Shown here: positions 57,374-64,000 of the stretch, one piece after another
Layout: each line of letters starts with the position of its first letter
Numbering within the stretch: the first letter of the stretch is position 1
Origin: Faucicola osloensis_D
Lineage (GTDB): Bacteria > Pseudomonadota > Gammaproteobacteria > Pseudomonadales > Moraxellaceae
Length of the DNA stretch: 64,000 nucleotides
Assembly: GCA_020041925.1 (NCBI GenBank)
Contig: CP083409.1
Direction: 5' to 3' (one strand)
Notes under the pieces: generated by a model
What the model was told of the DNA's origin: nothing
Seen by the model: only the letters and a program-made list of their open reading frames with translations
The model's database searches: none
Made by a program: the position numbers and the translations under genes

Positions 57374-58840
57374 ATGTTACGAATCGTTGATGAAGCACTT
57401 ACCTTTGATGATGTGCTGCTACTACCTGCTTATTCTGAAGTCTTGCCTAAAATGGTAGATTTAAAAACCCGTTTGACGCGCGGTATTGAGCTAAATTTAC
57501 CCATCGTATCTGCTGCGATGGATACCGTGACTGAATCGCAAATGGCGATTACCATTGCCCAGCTTGGCGGTATGGGTATTTTGCACAAAAACATGGACAT
57601 TGATTTACAAGCCATGCAAGTACGCCGGGTGAAAAAATTTGAAGCTGGTACGGTTGTTGATCCTATCAGCGTATCACCCGATACCAGTGTTGGCGAATTG
57701 CTTCGCATCACCAAAGAAAACAAAATCAGCGGCGTGCCTGTGGTAGAAGGTAATCAAGTGGTCGGTATCGTCACCCACCGTGATATCCGTTTTGAAAATA
57801 ACCTAAGCCAGCCTGTTCGCAATATCATGACCCCAAAAGAAAAATTGGTGACAGTCAAAGAAGGCGAGCCGACAGAGAATATCAAACGTTTGCTACACGA
57901 ACACCGTATTGAAAAAGTGATTGTTGTGGACGACAATTTTCAATTAAAAGGCTTGATTACTGTCAATGACTTCACCAAAGCTGAAAACAACCCAAATGCT
58001 TGCCGCGATAGCAAAGGTCGCCTACGTGTTGGCGCGGCAGTGGGTACGGGCGCAGATACCGAAGCTCGCGTTGAAGCGCTCATTGCTGCCGATGTGGACG
58101 TGATTGTCGTAGATACCGCACATGGTCATTCAAAAGGCGTCATTGATCGCGTGGCTTGGGTGAAAAAGAACTATCCAAACATCCAAGTGATTGGCGGTAA
58201 TATCGCCACCGCTGATGCGGCACTAGCGTTGCGTGATGCGGGTGCCGATGCGGTCAAAGTGGGTATCGGTCCGGGCTCTATCTGTACCACACGTATCATC
58301 GCAGGTATTGGCGTGCCGCAAATTTCAGCGATTAGCAACGTGGCTGATGCCCTAAAAAATGACATTCCACTGATTGCCGATGGTGGTATCCGTTTTTCAG
58401 GCGATATGGCAAAAGCGTTAGCAGCGGGTGCCTCTTGTATCATGGTGGGTTCTCTACTTGCAGGTACTGAAGAAGCGCCAGGGGAAGTGGAACTATTCCA
58501 AGGTCGCTACTACAAAGCCTACCGTGGTATGGGTTCGCTCGGTGCTATGTCAGGACAAAATGGCTCATCCGATCGTTATTTCCAAGACGCCAAAGAAGGG
58601 GTAGAAAAATTGGTACCCGAAGGTATCGAAGGTCGCGTCCCTTACAAAGGCCCAATGAACGGTATTATCAACCAATTAGCCGGTGGTTTACGTTCTTCAA
58701 TGGGTTATACAGGCTGTGCCAATATTGAAGAAATGCGTAGCAAACCACAGTTTGTGCGTGTGACTTCGGCAGGTATGAAAGAATCTCACGTACATGACGT
58801 GCAAATCACCAAAGAAGCACCGAATTACCGTGTAAACTAA
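57374..58840 (+). CDS. guaB: Inosine-5'-monophosphate dehydrogenase
   Basis: NAD-dependent oxidation of IMP to XMP, the first step toward GMP. 488 residues from the ATG at 57374, with GAGG just upstream; the in-frame ATG at 57221 would translate the leader hairpin and is rejected. TIM-barrel catalytic domain with the CBS pair inserted at about 95-205 (VGELLRITKENKISGVPVV, GLITVNDFTKA). The active-site loop GIGPGSICTTRI is near 297-308 with catalytic Cys, the flap GAMSGQNGS near 390. guaA is not adjacent. A terminator follows at 58860. Confidence 0.97.
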   Translation: MLRIVDEALTFDDVLLLPAYSEVLPKMVDLKTRLTRGIELNLPIVSAAMDTVTESQMAITIAQLGGMGILHKNMDIDLQAMQVRRVKKFEAGTVVDPISVSPDTSVGELLRITKENKISGVPVVEGNQVVGIVTHRDIRFENNLSQPVRNIMTPKEKLVTVKEGEPTENIKRLLHEHRIEKVIVVDDNFQLKGLITVNDFTKAENNPNACRDSKGRLRVGAAVGTGADTEARVEALIAADVDVIVVDTAHGHSKGVIDRVAWVKKNYPNIQVIGGNIATADAALALRDAGADAVKVGIGPGSICTTRIIAGIGVPQISAISNVADALKNDIPLIADGGIRFSGDMAKALAAGASCIMVGSLLAGTEEAPGEVELFQGRYYKAYRGMGSLGAMSGQNGSSDRYFQDAKEGVEKLVPEGIEGRVPYKGPMNGIINQLAGGLRSSMGYTGCANIEEMRSKPQFVRVTSAGMKESHVHDVQITKEAPNYRVN

Positions 58841-58859
58841 GTGATACGTTGATTGTGCT

Positions 58860-58888
58860 AAAACTGGGTTAACTACCCAGTTTTTTTT
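58860..58888 (+). terminator. Intrinsic terminator of guaB
   Basis: AACTGGGT (58862-58869) pairs with ACCCAGTT (58875-58882) around a 5-base loop, followed by a run of Ts. Confidence 0.92.
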
Positions 58889-59041
58889 ATAGCCCAATTT
58901 ATCGCCCAAAGTTTTTATAGCCTAAAGTAACAGGCTCTGCCATGACCCATAAAAATAAACAGATATCGCAACATGCGTGAAATTTTGCTATGCTAAAATT
59001 TTATATTGTAATAACAACAACGGGCGACAAAGGAGAGTTAA

Positions 59042-60397
59042 ATGAGTTACTTTGGTACTGATGGTATTCGTGGTAAGTTTGGGGAATTTCCGATACATCC
59101 GCAGTTTTTAATCAAATTAGGCTATGCCACGGGTAAAGTGCTGCTAGCCAACCAAGCAGCCCTGAATGAAAATCATCGTCCCAATGTCGTCATTGGTAAA
59201 GATACGCGACTCTCTGGCTACGTTATTGAAGCCTGTCTGCAAGCAGGATTTAACGCCGCAGGGGTAGATGTGCATATGCTAGGCACTATTCCAACCCCTG
59301 CCATCGCGCATTTGACCCGAAGTTTTCACGCTGATGCGGGTGTAGTGATATCCGCATCCCACAATCCGTTTTATGACAACGGTATCAAATTTTTCTCCAA
59401 TGAAGGCAAAAAACTGTCAGATGAAATTCAGCAAGCCATCAATGAAAAAATTGATGAAATCAAAGATATCAATGTCGTCATTGACGCCCCAGAAGCGCTA
59501 GGCAAAAGTTATCGTGTGGAGGATGCCAAGGGTCGCTATATCGAGTTTTGTAAGGGCACTTTCCCCTATAATCTCAATTTAAATGCGCTAAAAATCGTCG
59601 TTGACTGTGCCAATGGGGCAGGATACAGCGTCGCACCCCGTGTATTACGTGAGTTAGGTGCGACCGTAATTGCCATTGGTGATAAACCCGATGGCATTAA
59701 TATCAACGACAATGTCGGCTCTACCCATCCTGCAAACTTGCAACAAGCGGTGCTTGACCATGATGCCCAAGTGGGTATTGCTTTAGATGGCGATGGCGAC
59801 CGTATCATCATGGTCAATGAAAAAGGCGAGTTGGTTGATGGTGATGGCATTTTATATATTTTAGCCACCCAAGCAGAGCAACAAGTCGATGGCGTGGTAG
59901 GTACCTTGATGACCAACATGGGTCTGCAATTGGCGTTTGATAAAGCGGGCATTGCCTTTGAGCGCGCCAAAGTCGGCGACCGCTATGTCATGCAAGGACT
60001 GGAGAAAAATGGCTGGGTACTGGGCGGTGAGTCATCGGGTCATATTTTAACGCTAGATAAAGCCAGTACGGGCGATGCGATTGTGGCAGGTTTACAAGTG
60101 CTTGCGGTGATGGCGCAGAGCAAACAATCATTATCAGAGCTGATGAAGGGTTATACGCAGCTACCACAAAAATTGGTCAATGTCAGATTGGCGCAAAAAC
60201 AAGATCCCTATACCTTCCCAGAATTGGCAAATGCGTTTAAAGCTGCCGAAGAAAAATTGACAGGACGGGGTCGTTTACTGATTCGTCAATCAGGTACAGA
60301 GCCATTGATTCGGGTGATGGTCGAAAGCGATGATGAAATTGAGTGCGATATGCTAGCCAATGAACTTGCTGAAAAAGTACGCCAAGTGATGGCGTAA
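59042..60397 (+). CDS. glmM: Phosphoglucosamine mutase
   Basis: Interconverts glucosamine 6-phosphate and glucosamine 1-phosphate on the way to UDP-GlcNAc, the precursor for both peptidoglycan and lipid A (see lpxA). 451 residues, alpha-D-phosphohexomutase fold. The phosphoserine loop is GVVISASHNPFYDNG near 98-112, the metal loop DGDGDRIIMV near 244-253, the sugar-specificity loop GGESSGHIL near 328-336 and the phosphate-binding RQSGTEPLIRVMVE near 419-432. AAAGGAGAG at 59029-59037 is a strong ribosome site. pdxH follows after 25 bases. Confidence 0.97.
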   Translation: MSYFGTDGIRGKFGEFPIHPQFLIKLGYATGKVLLANQAALNENHRPNVVIGKDTRLSGYVIEACLQAGFNAAGVDVHMLGTIPTPAIAHLTRSFHADAGVVISASHNPFYDNGIKFFSNEGKKLSDEIQQAINEKIDEIKDINVVIDAPEALGKSYRVEDAKGRYIEFCKGTFPYNLNLNALKIVVDCANGAGYSVAPRVLRELGATVIAIGDKPDGININDNVGSTHPANLQQAVLDHDAQVGIALDGDGDRIIMVNEKGELVDGDGILYILATQAEQQVDGVVGTLMTNMGLQLAFDKAGIAFERAKVGDRYVMQGLEKNGWVLGGESSGHILTLDKASTGDAIVAGLQVLAVMAQSKQSLSELMKGYTQLPQKLVNVRLAQKQDPYTFPELANAFKAAEEKLTGRGRLLIRQSGTEPLIRVMVESDDEIECDMLANELAEKVRQVMA

Positions 60398-60422
60398 AGT
60401 TGACATTTCATAAGGATAAAAA

Positions 60423-61082
60423 ATGAGTATTGATTTTACCAGTCAACGATTATCGTATGAGCAAGGCGAGCTTATCGAATCACACTTGCCAGAGCAGCCG
60501 TTTGGCTTATTACAAACTTGGGTGCAGCAAGCGATTGATAGCAAGCAGGGGGAAGCGTATGCGTTTTCACTGGCGACTTGTGGGCGTGATATGCAGCCAA
60601 GTGTGCGCACATTACTGATGCGTGAAATTATCCAATTGGATAACACGGGCATTGGACTCGTGTTTTATACCAATTACGACAGTGCCAAAGGCTGTGATTT
60701 GGCGACCAACCCCAATGCTGAAGCATTATTTTTTTGGCCAAGTCTAGAAAGACAAATCCGTCTTACCGGCGCTGTACAAAAGGTTAGCCGTGAACAATCC
60801 GCCCAGTATTTTCATAGCCGTCCGCGTGATAGCCAACTAGCCGCTTGGGTCAGCGAGCCACAAAGCAGTGTGGTTGCCAGCCGCGAGGTAATGGAAGACA
60901 AATTTGCCCAATTAACTGCGCAGTATGGGGACAATCCAATCCCTTTACCAGAATTTTGGGGAGGCTATCTGCTGACGGTAGAAAAAATCGAATTTTGGCA
61001 GGGTAGAGCCAATCGTATGCACGACCGCATCGTCTATTCGCTAGATGGCGAGCAATGGGTGATGGAACGCTTATTACCTTAA
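60423..61082 (+). CDS. pdxH: Pyridoxine/pyridoxamine 5'-phosphate oxidase
   Basis: FMN enzyme that makes pyridoxal 5'-phosphate in synthesis and salvage. 219 residues. FMN-binding block RTLLMREI near 61-68 and VFYTNYDSAKGCDLATNPNAE near 81-101; RQIRLTGAVQKVS near 109-121; the substrate region SRPRDSQLAAWVS near 128-140 and C-terminal WQGRANRMHDRIVYS (the family ends in LxP, here RLLP). Ribosome site AAGGATAAAA before 60423. It lies 25 bases after glmM, so likely the same transcript, and ends at a bidirectional terminator. Confidence 0.95.
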   Translation: MSIDFTSQRLSYEQGELIESHLPEQPFGLLQTWVQQAIDSKQGEAYAFSLATCGRDMQPSVRTLLMREIIQLDNTGIGLVFYTNYDSAKGCDLATNPNAEALFFWPSLERQIRLTGAVQKVSREQSAQYFHSRPRDSQLAAWVSEPQSSVVASREVMEDKFAQLTAQYGDNPIPLPEFWGGYLLTVEKIEFWQGRANRMHDRIVYSLDGEQWVMERLLP

Positions 61083-61093
61083 ACTGCAAGCCA

Positions 61094-61129
61094 TAAAAAA
61101 ACACGGTACTTTAAACCGTGTTTTTTTAT
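61094..61129. terminator. Bidirectional intrinsic terminator
   Basis: AAAACACGGT (61098-61107) pairs perfectly with ACCGTGTTTT (61115-61124), with an A-run before and T-run after. Serves pdxH and the convergent Bax inhibitor-1 family gene. Confidence 0.92.
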
Positions 61130-61139
61130 TTAATAAAAA

Positions 61140-61859
61140 TTAGTTTTGCAGTGAACGCAGTAAACGCACAAATTCAATATACATCCAAACGAGTGTTGAC
61201 AAGATACCGACGCTTAGTAGCCATTCATTGCTTTCATCCACCCCTGCGGCATAGGCTCGCTCAACACTATCAAAATCTAATAACAAGCTAAGTGATGCAA
61301 TTACAATCACCAGCAAGCTAAAACCAATACCCACCACGCCACCGCTAAACAAATACGGCAGTGAGCTACCAAATAGGCTAAACCCGATTTGTACCAGATA
61401 CACCAGCATAATAGCAATCACAGCCGACATCATCACAGAGCGAAATTTTTGGGTGACTTTAATCACGCCACTGCGATAAAGCGCCAGCATCACGGCAGCG
61501 GTCACAAAAGTTGCGACCAACGCCGTCGGAGCAACTGTGGGAAACTTAATACTAGCAAACAGGGAAATCGCGCCAATCACGATGCCCTCTAAAATGGCAT
61601 AGGGAATTGCCAGTGTTTTAGCTATGTGGGGTTTTGAGATAATTACCATACTCAATACAAAAGCCACCAAGATACTGGCTAAAGCCGCTACACTAACAAA
61701 ACCTGAAGTGACGCCACTAGCTAGGCAATAGCCAAAGAATCCAACACCCGATAAGGTCGTCAAACCTAACAGAAAAGAGGTTTTTCGGATGACCCCTTTG
61801 ACCGTCATCGGTGTCGTACTAACCGCAAGTTCAGCGCGAGATATAATCGGATTTGCCAT
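61140..61859 (-). CDS. Bax inhibitor-1/YccA-like family membrane protein
   Basis: 239 residues from the ATG at 61859 (GGGAGCAAATTTGT upstream); an earlier in-frame ATG adds 11 residues without a ribosome site. Seven membrane helices fill residues about 30-235. The family (BI-1/YccA/YbhL; many bacterial members resemble the calcium-leak protein BsYetJ) carries paired acidic residues in the late helices; here LLDFDSVERAYAAGVDESNEWLLSVGILSTLVWMY shows the conserved Asp cluster near 192-210. Function in this group is not settled. Monocistronic by position, divergent from nadK. Confidence 0.88.
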   Translation of the reverse strand: MANPIISRAELAVSTTPMTVKGVIRKTSFLLGLTTLSGVGFFGYCLASGVTSGFVSVAALASILVAFVLSMVIISKPHIAKTLAIPYAILEGIVIGAISLFASIKFPTVAPTALVATFVTAAVMLALYRSGVIKVTQKFRSVMMSAVIAIMLVYLVQIGFSLFGSSLPYLFSGGVVGIGFSLLVIVIASLSLLLDFDSVERAYAAGVDESNEWLLSVGILSTLVWMYIEFVRLLRSLQN

Positions 61860-62060
61860 ACAAATTTGCTCCCAAGCGTTAAAAAATTCCAAAAGTTAGC
61901 TAAATATCAATTACGTTAAATTAGCAGATAGCAACGAGTTTGTATACATTAACTGCACAACGAAGGTTAGCAATTTTGTAATATAAAATACTGATTGGGC
62001 ATAACGTGCGCCAGTAAGCTGTGATAAAATAGTTCAATCTTTATCAGTTAATTTTCTGCT

Positions 62061-62993
62061 ATGACGTCCACACTTATTCCCAATCCTGCCTTTGGGCGTA
62101 TCGGCATTATGGGTCGTGCCAACAAGCCAAGTGTCATTCAAAGTATTTACCAAATTTGTGACTTTTTTCATGAGCAAGGGTTGCCTTTATTAATTGACCA
62201 TCAGACGGCACGGTTGCCGGCATTGGATTTTGCACGTCTGGGCGAGATTGCTACGATTGAGCGCAGTTTGCTGGGCGGTGCTTGTGATTTGGTCATTGTG
62301 GTCGGTGGTGATGGCTCGCTGCTACATGCGGCGCAAGTACTGGTCAAACACAAGGTGCCAGTAGTGGGGGTGAACCGCGGACGTTTAGGGTTTTTAACGG
62401 ACATTTATCCTGATGATTTAAACGTAAAATTGACCAGTATTTTACAAGGTCATTATCAGCTTGAAGATAGATTCTTGCTAAAGATGGAAATCCGTCAAGG
62501 TGCGCATGTGATTTATGAAGATATGGCGCTCAATGACATTGTGCTGCATGCAGGCAAATCAGTGCATATGCTAGATTTTCATTTAAAAATTGATGGGCTT
62601 AATGTCTATCGTCAGCACAGTGATGGTCTGATTGCCTCCACACCGACGGGTTCCACCGCTTATGCACTATCAGGTGGCGGCCCGATTATTCATCCTAGTA
62701 TGGATGCCATTTGTCTAGTGCCCATGTATCCACATACCTTATCAAGCCGCCCGATTGTGGTTAGCGGCAATAGCGAAATCAAAATCCGCATCCATAAAGA
62801 TAATCGCACCCAGCCGATGGTGAGTGCAGATGGGAAACCGTCGGTGCCCCTTAACCAAAACCAGCGCTTAGTGATTCACAAGCATCCGAACAAACTCACG
62901 TTATTACACCCACCTGGGGTGGATTTTTTTGAAGCTTGCCGTACCAAACTCGGTTGGAATAGCTACGCTGAAGAATTTAGTATGGATAATTAA
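62061..62993 (+). CDS. nadK: NAD kinase
   Basis: Phosphorylates NAD to NADP. 310 residues. The catalytic GGDGSLLHAAQVL is near 78-90, NRGRLGFLTDI near 104-114, the NE/D-type block LNDIVLHAG near 158-166 (usual NE is ND here) and the glycine-rich SDGLIASTPTGSTAYALSGGGP near 190-211. The C-terminal DG (VSADGKPSVPL) is present. The ATG at 62061 lacks a clear ribosome site; the sequence TATCAGTTAATTTTCTGCT precedes it. It ends at a terminator shared with the convergent lytic transglycosylase gene. Confidence 0.96.
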   Translation: MTSTLIPNPAFGRIGIMGRANKPSVIQSIYQICDFFHEQGLPLLIDHQTARLPALDFARLGEIATIERSLLGGACDLVIVVGGDGSLLHAAQVLVKHKVPVVGVNRGRLGFLTDIYPDDLNVKLTSILQGHYQLEDRFLLKMEIRQGAHVIYEDMALNDIVLHAGKSVHMLDFHLKIDGLNVYRQHSDGLIASTPTGSTAYALSGGGPIIHPSMDAICLVPMYPHTLSSRPIVVSGNSEIKIRIHKDNRTQPMVSADGKPSVPLNQNQRLVIHKHPNKLTLLHPPGVDFFEACRTKLGWNSYAEEFSMDN

Positions 62994-62995
62994 AT

Positions 62996-63030
62996 AAAAA
63001 AGCCACCTGAATCATTCGGTGGCTTTTTTA
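62996..63030. terminator. Bidirectional intrinsic terminator
   Basis: AAAAGCCACC (62998-63007) pairs with GGTGGCTTTT (63018-63027), flanked by A- and T-runs. Lies between convergent nadK and the lytic transglycosylase gene. Confidence 0.92.
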
Positions 63031-63042
63031 TGAAGAAATGCC

Positions 63043-64000
63043 TTAATTAATCAGCCCGCTTGCTGAGCGTTTTGAGATAAATCCATCTGGGATTTGGTTA
63101 TGGTCGGCTTGCCAGCGCTGAAATGCCAATTTGGTATTGGTGCCTACGACGCCATCTGACCCTTTGGTATCATAACCCATTGCCGTCAAACGCTGTTGCA
63201 GTTGGCGTACTTCATAAGTAGCAAGTGGCTGCTCATAGCGTGGCCAAGATTGCTGTAAGCCTGGCTGCCCGATAATGGCTTTGGCAAGTAAGCTCACCCC
63301 CATAGCATAATTGGAGGAATTATTGTATACCTTAATGGCATCAAAATTTTTGGTTAATAAAATCGCAGGACCCTCTTTACCCGCAGGGAGCCACAATTCT
63401 GCTATCGCATCCATCGGCGCATTTGGGGTAATAAATTGAACACCTAAATTTTGCCAGTCCGCCATGGTTTTTTTGGTACTGACTTGGCGATAATCAAAAC
63501 CATTTGGTAATCGTACTTCATAGTACGAGCCCATACCACGTTGCCAGCCGGCATTTTTGAGATAGCTTGCGGTAGAGGCTAACGCATCAGCTGTATGCCA
63601 AGGGTTACGATGACCATCACCATTGCCATCTACTGCTTCATCTAACCAAGTTTTGGGAATAAATTGGGTATGTCCCATGCCACCTGCCCAAGAGCCGCGC
63701 AGTTGCGACCAATCAATATCACCACGCTCAAGCAGCGACAACAGCGCTAGTAGCTGATCCTCTGCAAAACTGCGGCGACGACCATCATATGCCAGGGTCG
63801 CCAAACTATTGACCAGTGATGAGTTGCCTGTGCCTTGACCATAAGAAGATTCCATGCCCCAAATGGCAGTCACAATAGAGGCCGGCACACCATACTGATT
63901 TTCAATGCGATCAAGTAGGGCGCTTTGGCTGGCAAAATTGCGCTGACCCCCACTGACACGACCACTCGATGCGGCACCATCGATATATTCCCAAGGCATT
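63043..64000 (-). CDS. Lytic murein transglycosylase, MltB family (5' part outside window)
   Basis: The visible 318 codons are the C-terminal part; the reading frame is open to the right edge, and the visible Met-Pro-Trp-Glu-Tyr segment is internal to MltB-type proteins, so the true start lies beyond 64000. Such periplasmic enzymes cleave the MurNAc-GlcNAc bond to make 1,6-anhydro ends. The catalytic Glu is in WGMESSYGQGTG, residue 50 of the visible part. GGMGHTQFIPKTWL and DGNGDGHRNPW are hallmark blocks. A peptidoglycan-binding domain 1 closes the protein (ATYEVRQLQQRLTAMGYD, GVVGTNTKLAFQRWQ; about 246-317). Convergent with nadK. Confidence 0.93.
   Translation of the reverse strand, partial: MPWEYIDGAASSGRVSGGQRNFASQSALLDRIENQYGVPASIVTAIWGMESSYGQGTGNSSLVNSLATLAYDGRRRSFAEDQLLALLSLLERGDIDWSQLRGSWAGGMGHTQFIPKTWLDEAVDGNGDGHRNPWHTADALASTASYLKNAGWQRGMGSYYEVRLPNGFDYRQVSTKKTMADWQNLGVQFITPNAPMDAIAELWLPAGKEGPAILLTKNFDAIKVYNNSSNYAMGVSLLAKAIIGQPGLQQSWPRYEQPLATYEVRQLQQRLTAMGYDTKGSDGVVGTNTKLAFQRWQADHNQIPDGFISKRSASGLIN

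Overview
The window is a chromosomal segment of a gammaproteobacterium with moderate GC content. It most resembles the Moraxellaceae (Moraxella/Faucicola, Psychrobacter, Acinetobacter). I base this on gene content and protein character: a pyrB partner encoding a dihydroorotase-like protein without catalytic residues, an NF038104-type mini-lipoprotein, an undecaprenyl diphosphate synthase with an MDGNNR motif, the lpxD-fabZ-lpxA envelope cluster and a hisZ-purA pair. No search was run, so the genus is an inference. Almost everything is core housekeeping DNA. I see no rRNA or tRNA gene, no IS element, no prophage, no CRISPR array and no recognisable defence island.

Layout. 1-4.1 kb: xthA, argJ, a small lipoprotein, then on the minus strand fbp and an rRNA/tRNA methyltransferase. 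4.3-7.2 kb: pyrB and the pseudo-dihydroorotase gene, separated by an AT-rich Sel1-repeat gene. 7.3-16.4 kb: DUF2127, YihY-family membrane protein, WrbA-like flavoprotein, DUF2069, carboxylesterase, hrpA. 16.7-18.6 kb: rimO and an SMR transporter. 18.8-30.8 kb: translation and envelope biogenesis cluster pyrH-frr-uppS-cdsA-dxr-rseP-bamA-ompH-lpxD-fabZ-lpxA. 30.9-37.9 kb: queuosine genes tgt-queA and queG, a thioesterase, DUF924, nnr and DUF4124. 38.2-42 kb: ilvB-ilvN-ilvC behind a long structured leader. 42-46.2 kb: a membrane protein, a cold shock protein, etfB-etfA and a possible uracil-DNA-glycosylase-fold protein. 46.2-49 kb: corA, DUF2237, a GST. 49.2-55.6 kb: hisZ-purA, TauE and LysE exporters, fetAB and a cobalamin adenosyltransferase. 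55.7-64 kb: cysS, guaB, glmM, pdxH, Bax inhibitor-1 family, nadK and the C-terminal part of a lytic transglycosylase that runs off the right edge.

Functional themes: pyrimidine and purine nucleotide synthesis (pyrB, pyrC-prime, pyrH, purA, guaB); building of the envelope from isoprenoid, phospholipid, lipid A and outer-membrane protein pathways (dxr, uppS, cdsA, lpxD/A, fabZ, bamA, ompH, rseP, glmM); branched-chain amino acids; and queuosine tRNA modification.

The most notable non-gene signals are: (1) short tandem duplications of 9-17 bp that repeatedly sit on or next to stop codons; (2) a probable transcription attenuator before ilvB, with a 13-residue leader peptide rich in Leu/Val/Ile; (3) a 13-bp GNRA-capped hairpin with a competing downstream pairing in the guaB leader, plus a perfect palindrome abutting the guaB promoter; (4) the interrupted pyrB/pseudo-DHOase pair, with a REP-like element in the gap. 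I found no convincing wholly new multi-gene system.
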